Positions 55,901 to 64,000 of a stretch of 64,000 nucleotides of DNA are shown piece after piece; position 1 is the first letter of the stretch; each line of letters opens with the position of its first letter. Location: assembly GCA_019695575.1 (NCBI GenBank), contig JADNSB010000021.1, positions 1 to 64,000 of the forward strand, in the 5' to 3' direction. The position numbers were made by a program, and so were the translations under genes. The stretch is from Angomonas ambiguus. Lineage: Eukaryota > Euglenozoa > Kinetoplastea > Trypanosomatida > Trypanosomatidae. The notes under the pieces are model-generated. The model was not told where the DNA came from. It saw only the letters and a list, made by a program, of their open reading frames with translations, and did no database searches.

Positions 55901-57140
55901 ATGGTCTTTTATTGTGACTCGATGGCTTCGTGGGGGGGTCATCCGAGGCCACCGACAGGCGGGCCGCTGTCAATTCTAACAAGGACCGCTCCGAGGTGGT
56001 CTTGTTCAGCGACAGAAATACTGGTGACGAGGATTGCAATCCTGGTGCTAGGATGGCGGACAGAGGGGGTTGATCCGAGACGCTGGTACTGGTAGACAAG
56101 GCCCCATGATCCGACTGCTCCCCTTCTCTCTCCAGTAACGCAAACCCTATTCCCTCACCGAGAACTACTTTTGTACGGGAATCGTTTAGCATCGTCGTCG
56201 GCACCGTCATGGGACTCCTCTCGAGCAGCTCTACAATGGTAGGCCCTAACCAACTGGTCGTTACGGTAGTCGACTTGCGCCGTACACGACCGGCGCCTCC
56301 CCTTACCCCACGGAGCGGAGGGAGATTCTTTTTTCCGTCGTCCAGTACGCGCGATCGCTCTCCAAAAGAACCGTTCACCGACGAAAGATGAACAAACGTG
56401 GCGAGAGGGGGGGCGGTCTGGGAGAACACGGAGGTGGTTTCCTTGGCGAGCAGTGGCGTACCCAGGGGGCTGCCGACAGGGGAGAGGGGGGAGGACGTGG
56501 GCTGTAGTGCGCTGGCTTTGGTAAAACGCGTGAGGACGGGGTTCATGTTTTTGCCTCGCCTCGTCATCACTGGAGGGGAGGGGGTTATGCTTTCGGTGTG
56601 AAGCGGGGACGGATGTGGGCTGCTGCTGGAATCCCCCAACAACGGAGGCGCATCTTCGTCAGCGAAACTAATACTTTTATTCTGACTCTTTCCACCTCCC
56701 ACATCGGAGGAGCTTGCATGGTCTAGTCTAGTGGACTCCTCCTTGTTGAGAAGAAAGTTCATGGTGCTCGTCTTGCCACTGCCCGCGGTACCTATCAGAG
56801 TGGCTCGGGGAACACAGGTAGACCGCGAGGTTGGGCGTCGGTGTTGCAACGTCTGGAGGTCATCCATTAAACTGCTTAACGAGTTTTTCAACGGAAACAC
56901 CTTTTCTGTTGTCGGACTGAGCACCCGGCGAAGCTGAGAGGCCAGACTGGATAACTCTTTTAGAGACCTCTCCAGTGTGTCCTCCACTACAGAGGTGGGT
57001 CCACTGTAGATCAAAGTGCTCTCGGTCTCCTTCTTGTCCTCGTGCTCCGAGCCGCCTCCTCCTGTTGCGGAACTACTCATCCACCGTACTCCCGTTAAGG
57101 CCTTTCCTTCTCCATTCGCATCGGTGTTTTTATCTTGCAT
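52998..57140 (-). CDS. large P-loop protein, possibly a divergent dynamin-like GTPase
   Basis: The 1380-residue product has a clear P-loop, GTAGSGKT (117-124), followed by STMNFLL, as in mitofusin/dynamin-type G1 motifs. Further on DAVFFCIRASDVM and QTVFIFTGMEHLQ could be the later strands of a G domain, but standard G3 and G4 motifs (DxxG, NKxD) are not evident. Long Ser/Pro-rich insertions (about 145-450) interrupt the domain. Helical and coiled segments occupy about 690-900. A hydrophobic stretch INFFLAFCFGSLPYL lies near 960, and helical parts close the protein. I infer a membrane-remodelling NTPase at low confidence; a kinetoplastid-specific family is equally possible. Confidence 0.8.
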   Translation of the reverse strand: MQDKNTDANGEGKALTGVRWMSSSATGGGGSEHEDKKETESTLIYSGPTSVVEDTLERSLKELSSLASQLRRVLSPTTEKVFPLKNSLSSLMDDLQTLQHRRPTSRSTCVPRATLIGTAGSGKTSTMNFLLNKEESTRLDHASSSDVGGGKSQNKSISFADEDAPPLLGDSSSSPHPSPLHTESITPSPPVMTRRGKNMNPVLTRFTKASALQPTSSPLSPVGSPLGTPLLAKETTSVFSQTAPPLATFVHLSSVNGSFGERSRVLDDGKKNLPPLRGVRGGAGRVRRKSTTVTTSWLGPTIVELLERSPMTVPTTMLNDSRTKVVLGEGIGFALLEREGEQSDHGALSTSTSVSDQPPLSAILAPGLQSSSPVFLSLNKTTSERSLLELTAARLSVASDDPPTKPSSHNKRPSSPYSRPPVQQPPTTELPWVLQEAEEGAIRWEGPAFPQVPAAALADAVFFCIRASDVMKEQWGFLSLLFPPFMEPSSLNDYGSLGSWPTHIGTDTPLLSECLRQSVVSQTVFIFTGMEHLQSEKESSGPITESTVLGVCRKFLDYMNSVYGVTIQHWQLIPFSYPLSRIARDFLYALYDDSQGPSTSAVKSPPTPLLEDSQTGAWSLRSVGSTSVSAVLPKSILSPTPVGPLPRLKVNQLPEATNAYCSMVFGPPFFSTEMYRGDRETLLQFIRCHAQRDLWYRSGAFYLYKLARDFEHHSSSFVVSQGAASVMMWSFQLLRVLPKAAETASSRVKVNHDKLTHLKERREVVEKSIQQHQSKTPLERVVSVENRMQEVFSFLAERFLRDVRSILVDQKEPSEMDVQSDVGLQKAYKRFLAVCTSFRAFFIERRADRELFFLNVRIEEARKEMDAFTQNYLYFTLLNQPSPTRGDNPPEERPPPPPRASSVIQATPPAYVREREPSVRQEAQFQLLEHRWNQLLQTRRDLEVELITHVSQMNTEMINFFLAFCFGSLPYLRHFVSSEIAVTQNELGHFTEALKQTKPPQDTFPLDELKDAIDGCDGEDVLSMRRSSELTEFISVLRSTLCEDQIRSLAMFHTATAKERLSPQPPSTTTTSPQTSRPRRMSGVGAKVQVVNTVVIQELFSPDTAVGPENYFRGLPSSKSASVVSSTSDIKGGKDTPEGTEPLSTRPSLPNPSDSLYFLSHRVFRFMQRWCRQNNPFPDIRRRDKVDFVFLPSEMPPITYPTVLPSKRRSPVSSSQDVPSFFTSNNSQEKQVKWKLRLQEWRDPTRSLPSVHLKEHAMVWILLNAWEEVLLSMPYHPWFSLDTTGYGETLSKLSLSLQEMQLHWAAQMGERIDDLEVNTDALEREVIRLTSAKTYDSAVAVVRHVFKAASEIGEALSEVRNESLKTTIRLKQEGDGGPTS

Positions 57141-57532
57141 AAGCCCATTTATAAAGCCAGTAAAAGGTTACAAGACAAAAGAAAAAAAAAATAGTCAACC
57201 TATATAGATACTCTAAAAAAAAAAAAGAACTTAAGACCAAGATAAGATTAAGAAACAGAGGAGAAGAAAAAAAGGTGTGAAAAACGGAAAGAAAGAAGGT
57301 AAGTTATTGGTGCCATTCAAAAAACTTATAAGGCTTAAAAATAAAATAAGAAAAGGATTTAAAAACGAAAAAAAGTTAAGAAAAAAATTAATGTTAGTAA
57401 AGAAACAACAGAATGCCTTATTAGTAAAGGTCTTTTTATTATTAGTTTATTATTTATTTTTTAAAATTATGTATTCTCTCCGCCGCTCTTTTGCCTGTTC
57501 ACTTCTTTTTTTTTTTTTTGCCCCCCCCTTCT
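57141..57532 (-). other. intergenic spacer, A-rich on the plus strand
   Basis: Strong purine runs on plus (57178-57192, 57216-57228, 57262-57300) give pyrimidine tracts before the P-loop gene. Further left-to-right the sequence is A/T-rich, with a T-run at 57507-57520 that reads as an A-tract after the PA200 stop. No gene is recognised. Confidence 0.6.
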
Positions 57533-60500
57533 TTAGGCATAGTAGGATGGGGCTTTGAGTAACTCCATGATGTGTTCCATCTGACTGTGTGTGAAGTGTT
57601 TCTTATACAGTGACTCCCACCCTCCGCGGTGGGACCGCCACCATTCCTCAAACGCTTTCTTTATTGCGGTTTGAATGTCTCCCTTCTCGGTTGAAATCAA
57701 AAAGGACAGTCTATCCATTAAAGGTGGAACATAACTCGGAACCCGGCCGGGGTCGGCCACCACGGCGGAGCACAACGCCAGCACGATAGCATCCCTCCGC
57801 CGCCTTACGCCAATATTTTCGGTCGCGTTAGGAACCGTTAAGTAAGGGCTCCTCAAGGAATGGTGAGAGGGCTGTACGGGAAGTGACTTTAACTCTCCCT
57901 CCAGCTGGTGCAGTAGCAGCCTACACTGCTCCTCCGAGGCGACCTTGGTCAGCACTGAGAAGAGTAACCGACCCTCCATGCGCATACTTCCATCCCCATG
58001 AGCCATCGACTGTATGGCGGCCTCACTCACCTCTTGCATGATGGCATACTGCCCAATACGGTGCAGGTTGGAAAAGATGAGGAGACGCAGCGCTTTAGTG
58101 AGCTCCACACGAGCCCGTCTGCTTTTACCTAGCGTGCACTGACCTCTTAATATTTTACACACCCAGTGAATCATGGCATGGGCACACGGCTTACTGACGC
58201 GTCGGAAACACGTAAAGACCAGGACGCGATCCGCGAAGGAATAGATCGAATCCACCTCGGTGAGTTTCAAATCGAAAATCCTCGTAAGAAAGCACAACAA
58301 AGGATTCCACTGCTCCTCTAGTAGGGACCAGGGCAACGCCCACAGCGTCATCAGCACCGATTTCAGCTGAAGCACTTCGTGGTGGGTAGGGGCATCCAAA
58401 GAGAAGCCGGTGAGTTCATCCTCCGCCGCCGCCGTCACCGCGGTCCCGGGTCGGCTAGCGGTGAGCGCCGGGGTCACCGTCACCGCGGGTTGATCCTCAC
58501 ACGGCTGGATCCACTCCTTCACCGCCACCTCCACACCCGGTAGCCGAGCCGCCGGCTCGCTACTGCTGTCCTCCCCAACACCATCCGGTACACTCGGTCG
58601 AATCGCCGGGGTAGCCCCCCAAGGAACAAAGGCGGTGGTAGGAGAAAGACCCCCTGTAGTGGCGTGGACGGCTTCCTCCTCCTTGGCAAAGTAGGAGGGA
58701 ATCATTTGTTCAATTTGATTCATAAATTCAAGGACTCTGTTTTGTACCTCGAAGTGACTTTCAATGACATCACTTTGGTAGTAGGTCAAGCACAGTAGGG
58801 CCCGAATCACGGACGATGCGGCCGTCCTTAGAAGAGTGGTGGAGGCGCAAAAGAATACCGCCTTCGCCTCCATGATGTGAGAAATCATAAAGTCTAAGAG
58901 ACTCACTCTACACTGAGGGCTTACCTGGTTGTACAGATGCTGTATATAGACCAGCGCTCTGGTGTGGGTGGGGGAGGCCCCTGTGGTGTTATCTTTTAAG
59001 GGGGAAATCACACTAAACAGCTGCTCCAGTACAACGGCGACTTCATCCTCCTTCAGCGGAACGGACGAGAGGGACATTTTAACGAGTAGTTCCACCGTGT
59101 TGGGGACGTGGGAGTCACACGTAAGGATCAGCACGCGGGTAAGCTGCTGTATGACCTCTTCTCTGACTCGATCGTTCTCCTCGGTGTTTGCCCTCCGTAC
59201 GAGAACGAGGGAGGAAGTTAACTCGAGCAAAACCGTCAACATCCCCATCCAGACGTCTTGGGTCGAAGTGTGGCTGAGGTCCGCCAAAATGGCCGCCGTC
59301 TCGGTGTAAAGCGCCTCAATCACTCTCGAAGCCGCGGCGTACGCGGTGCTGTAGTCAAAAAGGGACCAGATGCTGGACCAAAACAAAGGGTTTATCGCCT
59401 CTACTGGCTTCCCCTTATTGGAAGCTCCCCCTCCCCGCAGCTCCACGTGTTGCGTCACTACTTGAAACAAAAAGGACCGCTTCACCTCTTCTTCGCTTAG
59501 GGGTGGAATATTTCCATTCTCTGAGAGAGTCAGTGGATCGGTAATGATTGAGATGGCTACTTTTATACAAGAGTCGAGCGAGGCGTTACTGTCGTTTACA
59601 CGGGAGATAAAGTGGTAGCGACGGGGAAAGGAGTCTGGTGGGGGGAACACAGGGAAACGATCCGCAAACTGCAGTGTATCCTCGACAACGTTATGCACCA
59701 CCGCCATGCGGGAAGGGAACACAAGGGAGCAGCCTACCAAAAAAGTGTCGGGGTAGTCTTGGAGCAACTGACGGTGACGCGCTTGAAACACCGCCTTGTT
59801 TTCCTCCTTGTGGAGGTGTAGCAGATGGGGTCGCATCCAAATGGTGGTACTCCTTAACGACGGCGGAAAGGCCAAAAATAGTTCAGAAAGCAGGGAGCAG
59901 GCCTCCTCGTGAAATCGACTGAACAGGGAAAGTCGACACAGTTGTAGAAGGAGGGCCAATACTTCTGCTTGAATAGAAACGCCCTTTACCACACGTATCA
60001 CTTTCTTGGCCACCTTGATGCACATCTCCGCCCGAAGTGGGGCATGAGAGGCAAGATGATAAGCGAGCCGGATAAGCTCCTCCACCACTCGGTAAAGCTC
60101 TCCCTCGGATAACTCGGACGCTGTGGAGAGAAGCATTTCAAAAAAAGAGTACTTTCTGTTGTTTGCGTCGGGAATGTACCGTTCAGGAAAAAGTAAATAG
60201 ACGCGAAGGGTGGCGAGACACTCCTCGGAGGCGCAAATCGCAGACTGTTGCAACACGGAGGAAGAAAACATCATCGCCTTCACAAAGAACTGCTTAATCT
60301 GGTTGTCACGGGGGTCGCCCGTCAGCGGAACAGCCGCACGGCTGGCAATCTCTTCCGACTCCTCCCCCTTCTTGTTCTCCTCCTCGTCTCCTTCCCCTTC
60401 CCTTTCTTCCTGCTCTTCGTCGAGCCTTACAATAGTGTCGTGGAGCCCGGGCACCGCCGCAGCGCTATCGTCCGTCGGGGAATTGCCAACTCCCTCTAGG

Positions 60501-63500
60501 ACCCGACGGTGGAAAAGCTCAGCCGCCCCTTCTCCCTCCGTGTGTCGTAACAACTCTACTCCAATAAAGGTCAGCAACCCTACCGTCTGTCCCAGTATAA
60601 GCGTTAACGTGACGTCGTGAACGGCGTGGTAGAGAAAAACAGGGATGGTGAGTTTCGTGCAAAGGGGTAACAGCACATGAAGAATATTAAAGAGACGCTC
60701 CGCCATTTTTCGGGTAACTTTTGGGTAGCCACCTCTTCTCGCGTTCACCGCCGCACTCGATTTTCTTTCCAAGAACCACGTGGGGAAGAAGTTTTCCTCA
60801 CAGAAGGGGTGTCCGATCAAGGGGGAAACAATAAAAAAGGACGATAATGAAACAGGGAGAAGCGCTAATACCGAAGGCGCTGTGGAAGAGCTCGTTAGTT
60901 CCACAAGCGCCATGACAAGGTGCTCCGTGGCGGTGGCATCATTCTCCAACGTCACCTTTTGCTCTAATGGTGGCAGTGCGCTTTCCAATTCGCCAAAGTT
61001 AATACACTGAGACACCCCTTTGCCCACTACGTTGCAGAACTCTCGGTGATTGCCCACCACGCGGCAAAGAAAATGTTTTACCATGAAGTCGAAGAGCGCC
61101 TCCCGACTATATTTTCGTTTCCTTGTAGGGAACGAGAGAGGGGTCATTTCTGCCCTGCCTGTACTCGATGGAAACCGAAGATATCGATCCACTTCAATCT
61201 CCACCGTCGTCTCCGATGTCGCCTCATCCGCCACTTCCCTTTCTCCTCTTTGAACGAGAGACACCAATTCCCTTGCCGAACTCTCAGCAGCTTCTTCTCC
61301 TTCTTCGAAAGGATAAAGACTAATAATGCGCTTCATGGCGGAGCAAAGACCGACCAAAACGTTGTGCGGAGTAAAAGGCAACTCTGTCTCACTCGTCCCC
61401 AGGGCCGGTCCCGCCTCTTTCTTTTCATCGGACCGCATCACGGTTTGCCGAATGTTGGTGGCGTTGTGTGGTGGACCGTGGATGTGTTCTATGCGCTCTG
61501 TGACGTATTGAATGTCGCCCATTACGTCCTCCAACAGGTCCAACGCCGACTCAAAGTCTGTATCGGAGGGATACTGGTAGTCGAACACAGCAGCACCACT
61601 CGTTGCGTACTGCATTCGGGTGTAGAGCGCTTTCCTCTCCGGATCGCACCACCGCTGTGACGTTTCACTACGATGAGTAAAGCGGCTTCTTACGGATAAT
61701 AACACGGTGCAAAAGTGTTGTAAAACATCACAGGCCGCGCTAACCCGTTTGGCGTTGGTGAGGTGTAGCAGTAAAGCCTGGACACATACCTTGAGGGTGT
61801 CCTTGGCCTTGGCACAGTGCAGACCACACCCCAGCAGCCCGCTGTTGAGCAACTTTACCGCGCATAGCACCTCTTCGTCGTTGCCACCCTCCGACCGGAG
61901 AATGGGCACCAAGTGGGTATCGATAAAGGACAACACACCCTCGCTATCACGCGCCGCGATATACTGAAGCAAATAGGCGACCTTGGCCCCTCGGTTCACA
62001 CTTCTCAGCTGCTTTAGTATTTTCTCGGAAAGTGCTTCGAAAGTGGACGGCGACAGGTTTCTCCAGCACAGCTCCACAGAACAGCGGAAGTTCACATCCG
62101 TCTCCTCCACCGTTTCACTAATTTGTAACAAGTTTCCAAAAAGAGTGGTCATAAAATCCAACTCGTCCTCCTCGTTTTCAAACAACATGGCAAGAGGAAT
62201 TTGTGACACCGCCTTCCCAATGAACCGCAACACGAGTGTATTAAAGTTATAAGAGCTGCCAGAGACGAGATGAATCATCCTTGTATGGAGAAGTTCCTTC
62301 ACAAACAAGGTAAAAGATTCACTTACGCGAGGCGTCGTCAGATAAATATCAAACACAGAACAGATCAGCGAAAGTGAAACCTTTTGTACGGTGGGGTTGT
62401 TCAGGTTCTCGAGCCCCTCCGTCACATACCCCAAAACCGAGTCGTAGGTGCCCTCCGGGTCGAGGTAGGCGAGGCAGCAAAAAGTGATCAATGGGCCTCT
62501 TTGAAACAAAAGACAGGGTAGTACCACAGGCGAAACAATCCCCACAAACGTTTTGACCGCCTCCTCACTCCACATCGCCTCCTTGTTGGACTCCTTTTGG
62601 TCGTAGGCCTCCGGTCCCCCCGCTGCCGCGATCCTAGACCGTTGAATTCGCACACGAAGATACGCGGACATGATTAAGCCAGAGTAGATGGAAAAGACGC
62701 GATACGTTTCTGCTTGATTGGTGCCAGGCCTCAGAAACACACTGGTGGCATGTACAAAGCGACGAAGGTGGTTCCACAATGGACTCGTCGTGTTGTTTTT
62801 AAAGGCGAGCACCAAGAAGGTTTGTGAATCCAGGAACTCGGACTCGTCGAACCCAAAAATGGAGTTGAAGGCGAAATTACCTCGACCAAAACTAATACGA
62901 TCCTTTTCTCTTTGAGTTTTGTCCCCAATGGGCAAACGTAGTGAACTCAGTAAATCGGAAAATATCGCCTCAGCGTACTCGTCTAGTGGAATGGCCCCCA
63001 TGTGAAGGAAACTAATGCGACTAAGAATACGATACTTGGCGACCCGCCAGGACGAGTTCCCCTGTTGATGCCAAAACTGCGAATCCCGGAGCAGAAAGCG
63101 AAGAATCTCCTCCATAGGGGACACTAGTTGGAGTGTGGAGGGCTCCACCGCTCGATTGGCCGGGAATATCACCGCGAAGAGCGCCAGGTAGAGAGGGGCA
63201 CTGGAGCCGGCCGGCTGTAGAAAAGGGGCGAAGTAGTCCCACTGCTCCCCAAGAGCATTTGGGTCGAAAAAGGCGCTTGAGATTTCACAAAACAGTTTAA
63301 ACTCTTTTCCGTGGAGTGAGATCGCTCGACTATACGTTTCAAAGTACCCCTCCATCAGATAGGGTCTGTTCTCGCGGGCGATAAACGACAACATCATGGA
63401 CGCCAGTGGTCGCCAGGGGATACAAAAGGAAGAGAGGGGACCGCAACTGTCTCGCCTCGCTACCAGTGTAAAACACTTGAACAACGTCCCCCACACTTTT

Positions 63501-63991
63501 TCCCAGTGGAAAAAAAAATCCGCATGGGTCAGCCATTCGTATAAAAACGGCACCGCCTCCGCTTGCCACTCCTCTGGGAAGCGATACCGCACCGACTCCT
63601 CCTCGCTCCCTTTTAATAGCGAGTGGAGGCGACTCGCCTTTTCGAAAAGATACTCCACGACGGCGTCCCAGGAGCGAAGGGCGGCAGGGTCGGTGGATGG
63701 GGTTTTGGTGAGGTACGGCAGTTCTCCTATTCGGTAGGGCGATGACTTTCCTAGAAAAGAAGTCTGCTCCCACTCCTCCAGAGGGCGGCACCGGAACACC
63801 ACGCTGCCCAGCCGGCGGGTACAGTCCTGGGGGGTCCCTACCGCTAGCAGTCGGTCTACCTCCTCCCTCACCGCCTTTCTATCCTCCGACTCCATAAGAG
63901 TCTTTAATACAGGGGGTAAACAGGTGTCGTCGGGGTGAATGAAACCCTCTGACACCGCCACCCGCGGCAGTGGTCCTTCCTCGCTACACAT
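57533..63991 (-). CDS. proteasome activator PA200/Blm10 (PSME4 family), start possibly outside the window
   Basis: PA200/Blm10 caps the 20S proteasome and opens its gate without ATP or ubiquitin. The product (at least 2152 residues) is a HEAT-type helical solenoid, rich in Leu and Ala helices. The last 40 residues match the family closely: FEEWWRSHRGGWESLYKKHF, then MEHIMELL and the C-terminal end PSYYA. The final Tyr-Tyr-Ala is the gate-opening HbYX-type motif of PA200/Blm10. Two acidic Glu/Lys-rich loops are seen (EEQEEREGEGDEEENKKGEESEE, about 1200). The first in-window Met is nine bases from the edge, with no stop before it, so the true start may lie to the right. Human PSME4 has about 1840 residues, so this one is long. 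Confidence 0.92.
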   Translation of the reverse strand: MCSEEGPLPRVAVSEGFIHPDDTCLPPVLKTLMESEDRKAVREEVDRLLAVGTPQDCTRRLGSVVFRCRPLEEWEQTSFLGKSSPYRIGELPYLTKTPSTDPAALRSWDAVVEYLFEKASRLHSLLKGSEEESVRYRFPEEWQAEAVPFLYEWLTHADFFFHWEKVWGTLFKCFTLVARRDSCGPLSSFCIPWRPLASMMLSFIARENRPYLMEGYFETYSRAISLHGKEFKLFCEISSAFFDPNALGEQWDYFAPFLQPAGSSAPLYLALFAVIFPANRAVEPSTLQLVSPMEEILRFLLRDSQFWHQQGNSSWRVAKYRILSRISFLHMGAIPLDEYAEAIFSDLLSSLRLPIGDKTQREKDRISFGRGNFAFNSIFGFDESEFLDSQTFLVLAFKNNTTSPLWNHLRRFVHATSVFLRPGTNQAETYRVFSIYSGLIMSAYLRVRIQRSRIAAAGGPEAYDQKESNKEAMWSEEAVKTFVGIVSPVVLPCLLFQRGPLITFCCLAYLDPEGTYDSVLGYVTEGLENLNNPTVQKVSLSLICSVFDIYLTTPRVSESFTLFVKELLHTRMIHLVSGSSYNFNTLVLRFIGKAVSQIPLAMLFENEEDELDFMTTLFGNLLQISETVEETDVNFRCSVELCWRNLSPSTFEALSEKILKQLRSVNRGAKVAYLLQYIAARDSEGVLSFIDTHLVPILRSEGGNDEEVLCAVKLLNSGLLGCGLHCAKAKDTLKVCVQALLLHLTNAKRVSAACDVLQHFCTVLLSVRSRFTHRSETSQRWCDPERKALYTRMQYATSGAAVFDYQYPSDTDFESALDLLEDVMGDIQYVTERIEHIHGPPHNATNIRQTVMRSDEKKEAGPALGTSETELPFTPHNVLVGLCSAMKRIISLYPFEEGEEAAESSARELVSLVQRGEREVADEATSETTVEIEVDRYLRFPSSTGRAEMTPLSFPTRKRKYSREALFDFMVKHFLCRVVGNHREFCNVVGKGVSQCINFGELESALPPLEQKVTLENDATATEHLVMALVELTSSSTAPSVLALLPVSLSSFFIVSPLIGHPFCEENFFPTWFLERKSSAAVNARRGGYPKVTRKMAERLFNILHVLLPLCTKLTIPVFLYHAVHDVTLTLILGQTVGLLTFIGVELLRHTEGEGAAELFHRRVLEGVGNSPTDDSAAAVPGLHDTIVRLDEEQEEREGEGDEEENKKGEESEEIASRAAVPLTGDPRDNQIKQFFVKAMMFSSSVLQQSAICASEECLATLRVYLLFPERYIPDANNRKYSFFEMLLSTASELSEGELYRVVEELIRLAYHLASHAPLRAEMCIKVAKKVIRVVKGVSIQAEVLALLLQLCRLSLFSRFHEEACSLLSELFLAFPPSLRSTTIWMRPHLLHLHKEENKAVFQARHRQLLQDYPDTFLVGCSLVFPSRMAVVHNVVEDTLQFADRFPVFPPPDSFPRRYHFISRVNDSNASLDSCIKVAISIITDPLTLSENGNIPPLSEEEVKRSFLFQVVTQHVELRGGGASNKGKPVEAINPLFWSSIWSLFDYSTAYAAASRVIEALYTETAAILADLSHTSTQDVWMGMLTVLLELTSSLVLVRRANTEENDRVREEVIQQLTRVLILTCDSHVPNTVELLVKMSLSSVPLKEDEVAVVLEQLFSVISPLKDNTTGASPTHTRALVYIQHLYNQVSPQCRVSLLDFMISHIMEAKAVFFCASTTLLRTAASSVIRALLCLTYYQSDVIESHFEVQNRVLEFMNQIEQMIPSYFAKEEEAVHATTGGLSPTTAFVPWGATPAIRPSVPDGVGEDSSSEPAARLPGVEVAVKEWIQPCEDQPAVTVTPALTASRPGTAVTAAAEDELTGFSLDAPTHHEVLQLKSVLMTLWALPWSLLEEQWNPLLCFLTRIFDLKLTEVDSIYSFADRVLVFTCFRRVSKPCAHAMIHWVCKILRGQCTLGKSRRARVELTKALRLLIFSNLHRIGQYAIMQEVSEAAIQSMAHGDGSMRMEGRLLFSVLTKVASEEQCRLLLHQLEGELKSLPVQPSHHSLRSPYLTVPNATENIGVRRRRDAIVLALCSAVVADPGRVPSYVPPLMDRLSFLISTEKGDIQTAIKKAFEEWWRSHRGGWESLYKKHFTHSQMEHIMELLKAPSYYA

Positions 63992-64000
63992 ATCGGTGTC

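Overview
The window is a nuclear segment from a kinetoplastid flagellate, most likely a trypanosome-like species. Every supported gene lies on the minus strand. None needs an intron. Genes are separated by roughly 0.2-0.6 kb spacers whose minus strand carries pyrimidine-rich tracts followed by AG. This is the layout of a polycistronic transcription unit processed by spliced-leader trans-splicing. The lineage call rests on a KREPA3 (MP42)-type RNA-editing subunit, a NOPP44/46-like nucleolar protein and an ingi/L1Tc-type LINE. Stop codons are standard. I cannot name the species.

Layout from left to right (the direction of transcription is right to left). 1-6191: a surface-protein gene interrupted, in frame, by an apparently intact ingi/L1Tc-clade LINE. 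The LINE has an HDV-like ribozyme at its exact 5' end, two 2A peptides in tandem (one decayed), endonuclease, reverse transcriptase, RNase H and C2H2 fingers. 7805-10339: an intact paralogue of the interrupted gene, encoding a type I membrane protein with cysteine-rich repeats. 10994-20350: GMP synthetase and a VPS13-type lipid-transfer gene that is split into two frames. 20701-25373: RPN10, a membrane-anchored coiled-coil protein, ATP synthase subunit c and two small unknowns. 25813-33352: front-end fatty-acid desaturase, a beta-propeller/coiled-coil protein, KREPA3, lipoate-protein ligase and a DPY30-domain protein. 33666-43760: P5A ATPase, a Sel1-repeat protein, a small membrane protein, an SSB-like OB-fold protein, a PIN1-type isomerase, a PIF1 helicase and a CIA2/MIP18 protein. 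44014-46774: three adjacent nucleoplasmin-like paralogues with different tails, the middle one NOPP44/46-like. 47005-63991: an unknown, a long coiled-coil protein, a large P-loop protein and PA200/Blm10.

Most genes are housekeeping genes brought together by the transcription unit rather than by a common pathway. Some themes recur: proteasome function (RPN10, PA200), mitochondrial biology (ATP synthase c, lipoate ligase, KREPA3, possibly the OB-fold protein) and nucleolar or chromatin acidic proteins.

The most unusual part is the LINE/host junction. The ribozyme sits exactly where the host homology ends. The LINE frame is open through the ribozyme and the 2A region with no ATG of its own, and it is fused in frame to the host start codon and signal peptide. 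The VPS13 split at a UCU-UAG-C sequence is the second point most worth checking.
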